Assembly: GCF_017433805.1 (NCBI RefSeq)
Contig: NZ_JAFRGN010000013.1
Span: 372,001-436,000, forward strand
Direction: 5' to 3'
Source: Butyrivibrio sp.
GTDB lineage: Bacteria; Bacillota; Clostridia; Lachnospirales; Lachnospiraceae
Length of the DNA stretch: 64,000 nucleotides
Shown here: positions 1 through 8,110 of the stretch, piece after piece
How the letters are laid out: each line of letters starts with the position of its first letter
Numbering within the stretch: the stretch's first letter is position 1
Position numbers and translations under genes: made by a program
The notes under the pieces: generated by a model
Told to the model about the DNA's origin: nothing
The model's database searches: none
What the model saw: the letters and a program-made list of their open reading frames with translations, nothing else

Positions 1-500
1 TAACACAAATAAGCCAGTGAACCAGCAAAGAATCCGCCGCCGTTGTGGCCCATGCTGGCTTCCTTGTAAATAGTCACAAGATCATAAGCCTCAGCACCCT
101 GAGGTCTTCCAGTGATAAGCTCAGCAAGCATGCCGATTATCAAAAACAAAACTATACCTGAAATAATCTTCCGAACGGAAGCATTAGAACCAAAATTAGC
201 TATACCGATAAGTACAGATACAGCGGCCACTATAGGCGCAATATAAGCAGTAAAGCCAAAGAGTCCAAACTGAACTCCACTTACAGCGCTGCCAAAGCTG
301 CCACAGATTCCAAAATTGCACAAGAAAAGAAAGATTGCCAGCGCAATCGCCGCAATTACAACAATCTCACTCTTAAGAGAATAATCTATCTCCTCTTCCT
401 GTACAGGTCTTCTCTTGGGACTTCTGGCGCTGGAATTGCTCCTCCCATTACCCCTGGTAGACTTTCTATTAGTATTTCCCCTCTTATTAGCTGTTGCCAT
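1..500 (-). CDS. ftsK: DNA translocase FtsK/SpoIIIE, N-terminal part (runs off the left edge)
   Basis: Translating the minus strand from the ATG at 498-500 gives an open frame to base 1. The protein starts with a basic, Ser/Asn/Arg-rich tail of about 40 residues and then alternates hydrophobic segments (four can be seen), the usual membrane anchor of FtsK/SpoIIIE. These proteins pump chromosomal DNA through the division or sporulation septum. The motor and gamma domains lie outside the window, so the assignment rests on the membrane domain and its spacing. A GGTGGG ribosome site lies 6 bases before the ATG. Another polytopic membrane protein with a basic N-terminus cannot be fully excluded. 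Confidence 0.72.
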   Translation of the reverse strand, partial: MATANKRGNTNRKSTRGNGRSNSSARSPKRRPVQEEEIDYSLKSEIVVIAAIALAIFLFLCNFGICGSFGSAVSGVQFGLFGFTAYIAPIVAAVSVLIGIANFGSNASVRKIISGIVLFLIIGMLAELITGRPQGAEAYDLVTIYKEASMGHNGGGFFAGSLAYLC

Positions 501-543
501 TTTTTACCCACCAAAACTATTTAATACAGATTGCAAAACTCTA

Positions 544-579
544 ATAAGTATACCATTTTTAGAGTCTTTGTGCTATACT
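544..579. promoter_or_regulatory. Divergent extended -10 promoters
   Basis: On the plus strand TGCTATACT (571-579) is an extended -10 element placed 40 bases before the ATG at 619. On the minus strand the complement of 547-554 reads TGGTATACT, an extended -10 for the ftsK-type gene starting at 500. Neither has a good -35 box, as expected for extended -10 promoters. The two promoters overlap back to back in a 118-bp gap. Confidence 0.5.
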
Positions 580-618
580 AACTACGGATTTTAGGTTTCG
601 CATAAAAAGGAGAAAATA

Positions 619-1188
619 ATGGAATTCAAACAGGAATTAGAAACTGGCAGCTTAAAAGTTGTTGGCAATACAGAATCTTCTCTCAAGATCAGGGAAGTTG
701 CAGAGAAGTGCAGACTTGTTAAGTCAGATAATGGTGTTAAGGTTGAGCTTGCTTACACAGGCCCTAATGCCAGCAAATATATGCAGTATGTTGAGAAGCA
801 CAAAGAAGAGCTTACCAAGTTCCTCATGAACCCAGATGAATCTGATCTCTTCGTATGGATGGAGCAGTCACACCAGACTCCTACTACACTCAAGAAGCAC
901 GAGAAAGAAAAACTCATTCTCTATGTAGGTTTTGATCCTGAGACACGTCTTATGCTCACAGGTATTGCTGATGAGAACGTAACTCTCAAGCTCGGTGCTC
1001 CACTTATGGAGATCAACATCGATGAGCTCACAAGAGAAGAATTCAAGCTCAAGATTTATGATATGCTTCTTCTCGCAGATGAGATTGCTGTACTTATGGG
1101 CAACGCTGATCTTCGCAAGATGGCTAACATCCAGATCGTTAAGACATATCTTACTGAGATTTATGACAAGTTCCACGAGAACCCTTGA
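619..1188 (+). CDS. Conserved-looking hypothetical protein, 189 aa
   Basis: I do not recognise this family. The ATG has an AAGGAGA ribosome site 5 bases upstream and the frame ends at a terminator hairpin, so the gene is well bounded and monocistronic. The protein is soluble, with no signal peptide or membrane segment. It is acidic and rich in Glu, Lys and Leu, with likely mixed alpha/beta structure; a hydrophobic strand around residues 98-105 (KLILYVGFD) is followed by helices at the C-terminus. Codon use resembles the neighbours, with many CTC/CTT and AAG codons typical of well expressed genes in this window. Confidence 0.8.
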   Translation: MEFKQELETGSLKVVGNTESSLKIREVAEKCRLVKSDNGVKVELAYTGPNASKYMQYVEKHKEELTKFLMNPDESDLFVWMEQSHQTPTTLKKHEKEKLILYVGFDPETRLMLTGIADENVTLKLGAPLMEINIDELTREEFKLKIYDMLLLADEIAVLMGNADLRKMANIQIVKTYLTEIYDKFHENP

Positions 1189-1218
1189 TTTCTCATATTT
1201 GATAAAAGAGCAAAAAAT

Positions 1219-1260
1219 AACACAGATATACTCTTCAAATGAGTTTATCTGTGTTTTTTA
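1219..1260. terminator. Bidirectional intrinsic terminator
   Basis: Inverted repeat AACACAGATA...TATCTGTGTT with a second paired segment ACTC/GAGT around a short loop. It is followed by TTTTTT on the plus strand and, on the minus strand, by TATTTTTT. It separates the convergent 619-1188 gene and proB. Confidence 0.85.
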
Positions 1261-1261
1261 T

Positions 1262-2065
1262 TTACTTATTTTCTCTTGCTACAAATAAGGTTCCAACCTT
1301 TTTCTTGTCGATGATATCGTAAAGTCTCTCCGGATTCTTACCGTTAGTTATGAGAACATCAATACCATGAGAAGTTGCAAGTTCTGCAGCCTCAAGTTTG
1401 GTGATCATTCCTCCAGTTCCTCTGTTAGAACCAGAACCTGATGCAACAGACTTAAGCTCATCTGTTATATCCTCTACCCTGCTGATAAGCTTGGCATCAG
1501 GATCAGTCTTAGGATTGCCATCATATAAGCCTTCGATATCAGAAAAGATAATGAGCTTACTTGCATTGCAGAACACAGCCACAAGTGCGGATAACATATC
1601 GTTATCGGAAAAGAGCTTCTTCTCAGACTCAATCTCAGCGTGGCTGACAGAGTCGTTTTCGTTAACAATAGGAATAATATGATTCTCTAAAAGAGCATCG
1701 AAAGTATTCTTGAGGTTCTGGCTTCTGACAGGATCAGCAATATCCTCATTATCGAGAAGAATCTGACCTACCATCCTGTTATACTCGCCAAAGAGCTTGT
1801 CATAGAGATGCATGAGCTCAGTCTGACCTACAGCAGCTGCAGCCTGCTTGAGCTTGATCTCCTGAGGCTTCTGAGCAAGTCTCATCTTGTTGGCGCCTAC
1901 AGCAATAGCACCTGAAGAAACAAGCACCAGATCATATCCAAGATTCTCAACACCAGCAATAGCTCTGCAGAGATGGTCAATCGCCCTGATATCTATATTT
2001 CCTGACTCATTTGTAATTGTTGATGTACCAACCTTAACTACAATTCTCTTCTTACTGACGCTCAT
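1262..2065 (-). CDS. proB: Glutamate 5-kinase
   Basis: Phosphorylates glutamate to gamma-glutamyl phosphate, the first step of proline synthesis. The protein (267 aa) opens with KKRIVVKVGTSTIT, the amino-acid-kinase nucleotide site, followed by VLVSSGAIAVG and later IPIVNENDSVS and NRGTGGMITKLEAAE, all standard ProB motifs. It lacks the C-terminal PUA domain of E. coli ProB, as in other short forms. The start is the ATG at 2063-2065 (MSVSKK): GGGGGA lies at 2069-2074. A longer in-frame start exists but would run through the tmRNA 3' end and has no family match. No proA is nearby. Confidence 0.93.
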   Translation of the reverse strand: MSVSKKRIVVKVGTSTITNESGNIDIRAIDHLCRAIAGVENLGYDLVLVSSGAIAVGANKMRLAQKPQEIKLKQAAAAVGQTELMHLYDKLFGEYNRMVGQILLDNEDIADPVRSQNLKNTFDALLENHIIPIVNENDSVSHAEIESEKKLFSDNDMLSALVAVFCNASKLIIFSDIEGLYDGNPKTDPDAKLISRVEDITDELKSVASGSGSNRGTGGMITKLEAAELATSHGIDVLITNGKNPERLYDIIDKKKVGTLFVARENK

Positions 2066-2077
2066 ATGTCCCCCGAG

Positions 2078-2430
2078 TGGATTAGGCGGGAGTCGAACCC
2101 GCGTCCAAAAATTCATCCCCTGTCCTTCTACTATCATAGTCAATTATTCCGGGATTCTGCATCCCTGTTCCCTCATAGCCCCGGAAATTGACAACCAAGA
2201 CTAATTGGTAGCTTCATGATACGACCATGACCGCAAAGCTTAAGCCATGTCGTTTCCTACAAATTTTGACGCCAGTTACTAAATGTGTAGGTGCACTTAG
2301 GCTGACGGGCTGCACTTAGGCAGCGAATGCTAAATTATCGTTAGCGTTTAATTTTAATTTGAGGTTTAACGCACCGTCCTACGGATAGCTTCTCCAGCTT
2401 CAAAATCCCTGTCGAAACCTTTACTAACCC
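2078..2430 (-). ncRNA. ssrA: tmRNA (transfer-messenger RNA)
   Basis: Ribosome rescue RNA. The 5' end GGGTTAG (2430-2424) pairs with the 3' end CTAATCC (2085-2079) to form a 7-bp acceptor stem; next come the conserved GGTTTCGACAGGG and, near the 3' end, GGACGCGGGTTCGACTCCCGC, here written as the D-like and T-arm regions. The resume codon GCT is at 2345-2343 and the tag reads A-N-D-N-L-A-F-A-A then TAA (2318-2316), giving (A)ANDNLAFAA with the expected AA end. After discriminator A2078 the CCA is not encoded. Length 353 nt is normal. smpB is nearby at 4785-5252. Confidence 0.95.
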
Positions 2431-2467
2431 ATATTAAATTGTTACTTCAGCTTAAAGCTGCTCACTT

Positions 2468-2496
2468 AGTATATCGCAGGCTTTTACAAAAAACAA
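2468..2496 (-). promoter_or_regulatory. Probable ssrA promoter
   Basis: On the minus strand TTGTTT (2496-2491), a 17-base spacer and TATACT (2473-2468). A start near 2461 would leave a 5' leader of about 30 nt, to be removed by RNase P as for other tmRNA precursors. Confidence 0.55.
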
Positions 2497-2523
2497 TAAC
2501 CTGGCAGTTTAAAATCACAAAAT

Positions 2524-2565
2524 AATGGACCACTAACCCCGTCCCCCTGGTCCCCCTGGTCCATT
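2524..2565. repeat. REP-like palindrome
   Basis: A 42-bp element with perfect 9-bp arms AATGGACCA (2524-2532) and TGGTCCATT (2557-2565). The interior is very C-rich on the plus strand and contains the CCCCCTGGTC unit twice. Its composition is unlike the flanking AT-rich DNA. It resembles the short GC-rich palindromes mobilised by REP-associated tyrosine transposases, but no such transposase is in the window. Confidence 0.5.
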
Positions 2566-2572
2566 CTTTGGA

Positions 2573-2614
2573 CAAAAATGATGAGCTGCCTCACCAAAAG
2601 ATGCAGCTCATCAT
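2573..2614 (-). terminator. Terminator of the chemoreceptor gene
   Basis: On the minus strand ATGATGAGCTGC and GCAGCTCATCAT form a perfect 12-bp stem, followed by TTTTTG. It lies 18 bases after the stop at 2633. Confidence 0.85.
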
Positions 2615-2632
2615 ATCACAAGCTAAATTCAA

Positions 2633-4651
2633 TTAATCCTTAAAGAACTTCATATCCTCATTAAGCTTTTCTGCAATATCCTTAAGAGAGTTAGCCGATC
2701 CGGCAAGTGTTGTAACAGTAGCTGAAAGCTCCTGCATAGAAGCACCAGTTTCCTCTGAGGAAGCAGCATTTTCTTCTGAAATAGCAGAAAGTGCGCTCAT
2801 TGTATCTACAACGGCATTCTTGGAAGAATCACAGTTCTCAGCACCTTCGGAGATAAGCTGAACTCCTCCAACAGTACTGCTGATATCTGTAAGCATTCCG
2901 TTAACAGCATCAAGTGTTTCGCCAAGTGCGATCTGCTGATCATTGTTACCCTGCTTAACATCCTCAGCAGCCTGAACAGCTGCTTTACTCTGTTCAAGAA
3001 GAGATTCCATCTCTTTCTTGATGTCATCTGCCATTGCCTTGGAATCTTCTGCAAGCTTACCAATTTCTTCAGCAACAACTGCAAAGCCCTTACCAGCCTC
3101 TCCAGCTCTTGCTGCCTCGATACTAGCATTAAGTGACAACAGGTTAGTCTGCGTAGCAATTGAAGTAATGCCTTCAACTTTTTCGCTGATATTATTGACA
3201 GCATCCTGCGTAGCGCCAATTGTCCTGGAAATATCGTCAATCTTGGCAGTCATCTCAGCACTTGAATCCTGGAGAGAAGCAAGTGAACTACTGGATATCT
3301 CAGATGCTTCTTTCATCTTCTGAGCAATGCCCGAAAGGTCATCAGTAGAATTCTGCACATTAGCTACCGCATCTCCAATTCTTCCTACATTTTCTGAAGC
3401 ACTCTGAATTTCATCTGCCTGCTGAGTAGCGCCTGATGCAATCTCCTGAACTGCATTAGATACATCTTCCGCCGTCTGAGAAATCTGGTTAGCCATATCA
3501 GACAGTTCCTCGGAAGAAGTTCCAACCTGCGTAGCAGAAGCTTTTATATTTCCAACTATGTCTGATAGTTTATCTATTACACTGTTTGTAGCCTTGGACA
3601 TAAGTCCCAGCTCATCTTTTCGTTTATCATACTTATCAACTTTAGCAAATCGTCCATCGGAAAGTGCAGAAAACGATTCATTAATCGCTAATATTGGATC
3701 TGTAAAGCTTCTGGCAAGAATTATAGAAATAACTACGGCAACAGCAAGAAGGACAAGGCCAATAACAACATTTATCATAGCTGATTTTCTTGCAGATCCC
3801 ATAACCTCAGCTTGTGTTTTAGCAGCAACAACTACGAAATTTGACTGTGTTTCCTTTACATATGCAACATATTCCGCAGATCCTTCAACATTGTCCAGAT
3901 AAAAGCCTTCTTCTTTTCCTGAAGTAAAAAATTCGTGATCAGCAAAACTCATCTCTTCATGTGCCCCATCACCAATTTCATACTTGGAATGTGCCATAAC
4001 ATCGCCGTTTCTATCTATAATAAATGCATTATCAGATTCAGCAGCAAGCTGAGTATGAATATTTCCAAGATCATAATTTCTATGAACTATACCAATAACC
4101 TGATCTCCGTTTTTTATAGGGCACGCGAAAGTAACCATTCTTCTACCATTCTTCTTACTAATGGTAATATTTGAAATATATATAGATCCAGCTATAGCCT
4201 TCTGGAAATACTCTTTATCAGATACATCAATAAAATCGCCTGTTCCTCGTGCAATCTGCATACCTGTTGCATCTGTAATTGATGTATTTTCACCATCACC
4301 TAAAACAGCATCACATTCAAGAAGTGTAGACTGTACTGCATCATAAGGAATTCCTGCTTCTCCGAGAACAAACTGGATAATAGTAGGATTATCAGCAATA
4401 CTTCTGCACATATTCATATTTGTGTCAAAAGTTCTCAAAAAAATATCTTCAATATACCAAGCCTGCCATTCCAAAGAATCCTGAGCATTCTCAAGTGCTT
4501 TATTAGTCGACGTAATATAATTAACAACAATCGCAATAATAAGAGGGACCGCTGCAACAAGTATCATCAGTGATATAAGTTTTGTTTTTATACTGTCTTT
4601 AAAACCTACTGTTCCCGAACCTGTGCTCTTTTGTTTCTTTTCCTTTGCCAT
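2633..4651 (-). CDS. Methyl-accepting chemotaxis protein
   Basis: Membrane chemoreceptor that signals to CheA/CheW. In order: a Lys-rich cytoplasmic start, membrane helix about residues 25-45, a long extracellular dCache-like sensor to about 290, a second membrane helix about 295-315, a HAMP region, and a coiled-coil signalling domain. The signalling tip is plain: [20 protein letters not shown] followed by [15 protein letters not shown]. The ligand cannot be told. No C-terminal CheR pentapeptide is visible. Start: the ATG at 4649-4651 (MAKEKK) has GGAGG 9 bases upstream; the ATG five codons earlier overlaps that GGAGG and is unlikely. The gene sits between smpB and ssrA and ends at its own terminator. 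Confidence 0.93.
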   Translation of the reverse strand: MAKEKKQKSTGSGTVGFKDSIKTKLISLMILVAAVPLIIAIVVNYITSTNKALENAQDSLEWQAWYIEDIFLRTFDTNMNMCRSIADNPTIIQFVLGEAGIPYDAVQSTLLECDAVLGDGENTSITDATGMQIARGTGDFIDVSDKEYFQKAIAGSIYISNITISKKNGRRMVTFACPIKNGDQVIGIVHRNYDLGNIHTQLAAESDNAFIIDRNGDVMAHSKYEIGDGAHEEMSFADHEFFTSGKEEGFYLDNVEGSAEYVAYVKETQSNFVVVAAKTQAEVMGSARKSAMINVVIGLVLLAVAVVISIILARSFTDPILAINESFSALSDGRFAKVDKYDKRKDELGLMSKATNSVIDKLSDIVGNIKASATQVGTSSEELSDMANQISQTAEDVSNAVQEIASGATQQADEIQSASENVGRIGDAVANVQNSTDDLSGIAQKMKEASEISSSSLASLQDSSAEMTAKIDDISRTIGATQDAVNNISEKVEGITSIATQTNLLSLNASIEAARAGEAGKGFAVVAEEIGKLAEDSKAMADDIKKEMESLLEQSKAAVQAAEDVKQGNNDQQIALGETLDAVNGMLTDISSTVGGVQLISEGAENCDSSKNAVVDTMSALSAISEENAASSEETGASMQELSATVTTLAGSANSLKDIAEKLNEDMKFFKD

Positions 4652-4784
4652 AATTAAAGCCTCCATAAGACAATAATAAAAGTGATATAGTTATCGCTAT
4701 AATGAACACATATACACTTATTATTATAATGTCCATGAAGGCTTTTTTCTTTGTTTAAAACTCGATTTAATAATCTTTTAAGTT

Positions 4785-5252
4785 TTATCTAAGGCTTATT
4801 TTATAGTCTCTAAGAGCTTCTCTCTGCTGATCCTTTTTAGCCATATCAGCACGCTTGTCATAAAGCTTTTTACCTCTTGCAAGACCTACTTCAACTTTAA
4901 CCTTACCATTCTTGAAATATACTTCAAGCGGAACAAGTGTATAACCCTGAACCATCTTCTGCTGTTCAAGCTTTCTGATCTCAGCCTTGTGTAGAAGGAG
5001 CTTTTTAACTCTAAGAGGATCTTTGTTAAAAATATTGCCTTTCTCATATGGACTAACATTCATTCCCATGATAAAAGCTTCACCCTTATCAATACTGATC
5101 CAGGCCTCTTTAATGCTACACTTACCCTGTCTGATTGATTTAACTTCTGTTCCAAAAAGCTCAATACCTGCTTCATATTTCTCTTCAATGAAATAGTCAT
5201 GGTATGCCTTTTTATTATTTGCTACTAATTTTCTTGCCTTATCTTCTGCCAT
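4785..5252 (-). CDS. smpB: SsrA-binding protein SmpB
   Basis: Binds the tRNA-like domain of tmRNA and places it in the ribosomal A site of stalled ribosomes. The 155-residue protein has the family features: [20 protein letters not shown] near the start, [18 protein letters not shown], the [10 protein letters not shown] stretch, and a basic C-tail ([18 protein letters not shown]) that inserts in the mRNA channel. It is 58 bases after rnr on the same strand, the usual order secG-rnr-smpB-ssrA in Firmicutes, here interrupted by a chemoreceptor gene before ssrA. Confidence 0.97.
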   Translation of the reverse strand: MAEDKARKLVANNKKAYHDYFIEEKYEAGIELFGTEVKSIRQGKCSIKEAWISIDKGEAFIMGMNVSPYEKGNIFNKDPLRVKKLLLHKAEIRKLEQQKMVQGYTLVPLEVYFKNGKVKVEVGLARGKKLYDKRADMAKKDQQREALRDYKISLR

Positions 5253-5310
5253 TTCTTATGTACTTCCTTATGTCTGTAATATATTTTTATATTCAGGTCG
5301 AATTCATTTA

Positions 5311-7632
5311 TTATTTGCGCTTCTTTTTCTTACCCTGAGCGCTTCTGGCCGCCTTACTTGTAGCTGACTTCTTGTACTTATGAACCTTGTACACCTTACG
5401 GTCAGATTTTTTCTTTTTAGGCTTGGGTTCGCCAGTTCTTGGGTCAATATCGATCTTCTTTAGATCAATCTTCTTGCCCTTGTATTCAGTAAGCTTTTCT
5501 TCTGATTTTCTTTCAGGCTCTTTTTCAGCTCTTTCTATAATCTTTCTGACTTTGTTAGCTCTATTCTCTGCAACTTTTCTTGCATCTGAATAAACTACAA
5601 AATCATCTGGATCATAGCCATACTCATAATCTTCGTCATAATCATTCTCATCTACAATTCTGAAATCGATTGTTCTTGTGATCCTGTCAGCTCCCAGAAC
5701 CTTGATCATTACTTTCTGTCCAAGAACATATTCTTTATGAGTACTCTCGCCCACTAGCTTCATATGATCTTCATCATAAACATAGAAGTCGTCGTTCATA
5801 GAAGCCGCTCTGATCATTCCCTCACAGGAATTATCAAGTTCAACGAAGAGTCCCCAGGCTGTAACGCCTGATACGATTCCTTCAAATCTCTCTCCAATGT
5901 GCTGCTCCATGTACTGAGCCTTTTTGAGCTTATCTGTTTCTCTCTCTGCTTCTTCAGCACGTCTCTCTGTTTCTGAAGAGTGCTTGGCTACTTCATCAAG
6001 AATTTCCTCGTAGTGAGAAGCCTTCTCCGCATTCATTCTGCCCCTCAGGTGATCCTTGATAATCCTGTGGATCTGAAGGTCAGGATATCTTCTGATAGGA
6101 GAAGTAAAGTGACAGTAATAGTCAAAAGCAAGTCCAAAGTGCCCTGTACATTCTGTACTGTACTTGGCCTGCATCATACTGCGAAGTGTCATTCTGCAGA
6201 TAACTGCTTCTTCCTTGCTACCCTCAATCTGCTTAAGTAGCTTCTGTAATTCTTTTGGCTTAACACCAACATCCTTCCTTGACTTGATGTGATGGCCAAA
6301 GTTAGAAACAAAAGCAGATAGTGTGCTGATCTTCTCAGGATCAGGCTGTTCATGAATACGATATACAAAAGGACTCTGAAGATAATAAAAGTGCTCAGCC
6401 ACTGTCTCATTAGCTGCCAGCATAAAGTCCTCAATAAGCTTGGTTGCAGTGTTCCTCTGGCGAGGAAGAATCTCTATAGGATTACCAGCTGGGTCAAGTA
6501 TAATCTTGGTCTCAGGGAAATCAAAGTCTATTGCACCCTTATCTTCTCTTTTCTTGCGTAAAAGAGCTGAAAGCTGTGCCATATCCTTGAACATAGGGAC
6601 AAGCTCTTCATACTTCTCTATTTCCTCAGGATCCTCATCCTCAAGAATCTTGGCTACTGACGTATAAGACATACGCTCATTGACGTTAATTACTGACTCG
6701 ACAATATCATGGTCAACAATTACGCCGCTCTTATCAATTGTCATAAGACAGCTAAGTGCAAGCCTATCCTCCCCGTGGTTGAGTGAACAGATTCCGTTGG
6801 AAAGTCTGTGAGGAAGCATAGGTATAACTCTGTCTACCAGATATACACTGGTTCCTCGTTTATGAGCTTCTCTATCAAGTGCTGAATTCTCCTGAACATA
6901 GTTGGTTACATCTGCAATGTGAACACCAAGATGATATAATCCCTTCTCATCAATAGAAAGACTTACTGCATCATCAAGATCCTTGGCATCCTCGCCATCA
7001 ATAGTAACCATCTGAACATCCCTAAGATCTGTTCTGCCAAACATATCTGCTTCACTTATCTGGTCAGGACACCTGTTAGCCTGGTTGATTACCTTTTCAG
7101 GGAATTCACTTGGAATATCATAGCCCTTTACAATAGACATAATATCTACTCCGGGATCATTGATATTGCCAATAACCTCTTTAACCTTGCCTTCTGGCTT
7201 CTTGCGTTCAAGAGCATTGCCATAGTCTGTGATCTTGACTACTACCTTATCTCCAGTAACAGCCTTGCCATGATGCTCAATAGGAATAAAGATATCACTC
7301 TGGATTCTGCCATTATCAGGAATAACAAAGCCAAAATTCTTCTCACCCTGATAAGTTCCAACTACCTCATCCATTCCTCTGACGAGAACATTCCTGACAC
7401 GACCTTCCTGTCTTTTACCAGTAGATTCAGGTAACAGTTCAACCTCGACTGTATCAGAATGAAAAGCTCCGTGAACATATTCCTCAGGAATAAAGATATC
7501 TTCATCTCTTCCCTCGACTTCCACAAAACCAAAGCCCCTTGCATTAGCAATAAAGGTTCCTACTACCATTTCTTTATTCTTTTTGCCTAAAAAGCTCTCA
7601 TTCATTCTCTTGAGACTTTTACCTTTAATCAT
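5311..7632 (-). CDS. rnr: Ribonuclease R
   Basis: Processive 3'-5' exoribonuclease of the RNB family that degrades structured RNA and works with tmRNA/SmpB in removing faulty mRNA. Visible domains: cold-shock domains from about residue 22 (GTFIANARGFGFVEV) and about 90; the RNB catalytic domain with TIDGEDAKDLDDAVS (metal-binding Asp cluster) and HIADVTNYV; the S1 domain near 600 (GERFEGIVSGVTAWGLFVEL); and a Lys/Arg-rich tail of about 60 residues. The usual N-terminal winged-helix domain of about 60 residues is missing. GAGG 6 bases before the ATG supports this start. Confidence 0.95.
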   Translation of the reverse strand: MIKGKSLKRMNESFLGKKNKEMVVGTFIANARGFGFVEVEGRDEDIFIPEEYVHGAFHSDTVEVELLPESTGKRQEGRVRNVLVRGMDEVVGTYQGEKNFGFVIPDNGRIQSDIFIPIEHHGKAVTGDKVVVKITDYGNALERKKPEGKVKEVIGNINDPGVDIMSIVKGYDIPSEFPEKVINQANRCPDQISEADMFGRTDLRDVQMVTIDGEDAKDLDDAVSLSIDEKGLYHLGVHIADVTNYVQENSALDREAHKRGTSVYLVDRVIPMLPHRLSNGICSLNHGEDRLALSCLMTIDKSGVIVDHDIVESVINVNERMSYTSVAKILEDEDPEEIEKYEELVPMFKDMAQLSALLRKKREDKGAIDFDFPETKIILDPAGNPIEILPRQRNTATKLIEDFMLAANETVAEHFYYLQSPFVYRIHEQPDPEKISTLSAFVSNFGHHIKSRKDVGVKPKELQKLLKQIEGSKEEAVICRMTLRSMMQAKYSTECTGHFGLAFDYYCHFTSPIRRYPDLQIHRIIKDHLRGRMNAEKASHYEEILDEVAKHSSETERRAEEAERETDKLKKAQYMEQHIGERFEGIVSGVTAWGLFVELDNSCEGMIRAASMNDDFYVYDEDHMKLVGESTHKEYVLGQKVMIKVLGADRITRTIDFRIVDENDYDEDYEYGYDPDDFVVYSDARKVAENRANKVRKIIERAEKEPERKSEEKLTEYKGKKIDLKKIDIDPRTGEPKPKKKKSDRKVYKVHKYKKSATSKAARSAQGKKKKRK

Positions 7633-7670
7633 AATACCTCGCTAAAAAATAATCAATACTCAAACCATTT

Positions 7671-7703
7671 AATAAAAAGAAAGGCACTCACAATGGAGTG
7701 CCT
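7671..7703 (-). terminator. Terminator after secG
   Basis: On the minus strand AGGCACTC and GAGTGCCT form an 8-bp stem around CATTGT, followed by TTCTTTTT. It lies between secG and rnr, so rnr-smpB either depends on read-through or has its own promoter in the 39 bases that remain. Confidence 0.85.
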
Positions 7704-7732
7704 CAAAAACCTAATAAATTCAAATAAACAAA

Positions 7733-7975
7733 TTAAAGAATGTTCATATTAAGAACAATTGCAATAACAACGAATAATACAGAAAGAATGATTGTTACCT
7801 TCTTAAGTACGCCTTCTCTTGAACGACCCTTGTTCTTGCCCCAATATGTATTCTCAACTGTTCCCTGAATTGCTCCAAGTCCCTGATTCTTGCCTTCCTG
7901 AGCAAGTACAAGAACTACTAAAGCGGCACAAACCAGCATAAAAATTACACCAACAACATAACTTAAAACGCTCAC
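7733..7975 (-). CDS. secG: Protein translocase subunit SecG
   Basis: Small membrane subunit of the SecYEG channel. The 80-residue protein has two hydrophobic helices (about 3-23 and 58-78) separated by the conserved loop with LAQEGKNQGLGAIQG and WGKNKGRS, as in SecG. The start is GTG (7973-7975) with CGGGAGGT 8 bases upstream; no ATG fits. It is followed by a terminator and then rnr and smpB. Confidence 0.93.
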   Translation of the reverse strand: MSVLSYVVGVIFMLVCAALVVLVLAQEGKNQGLGAIQGTVENTYWGKNKGRSREGVLKKVTIILSVLFVVIAIVLNMNIL

Positions 7976-8044
7976 TTAAAATAACCTCCCGAAGTCAATA
8001 AATCGCATTAAGCTCATATTTTTTATAAATTACAAGCAAATAAT

Positions 8045-8073
8045 ACTCTACCACATTTGCGTAGTATCGTCAA
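8045..8073 (-). promoter_or_regulatory. Probable secG promoter
   Basis: On the minus strand TTGACG (8073-8068), a 17-base spacer and TAGAGT (8050-8045). It lies 70 bases before the GTG start of secG. Confidence 0.5.
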
Positions 8074-8110
8074 TTATCAACTCTTTTGATTGGCTTAGCT
8101 TAATCCAACA

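Noticed and set aside
2083-2103. Possible tRNA T-arm
   Set aside because: The GGTTCGACTCCCGC-type sequence belongs to the tRNA-like 3' end of tmRNA; no anticodon arm is present.
2066-2143. N-terminal extension of ProB into the tmRNA gene
   Set aside because: The extra 26 residues have no ProB match, lie within the tmRNA 3' domain, and the strong GGGGGA site is placed for the ATG at 2065.
4680-4720. Sigma-28 type promoter before the chemoreceptor
   Set aside because: AGCGATAA resembles a SigD -10 but no TAAA lies at the 15-base distance; the match is too weak to annotate.
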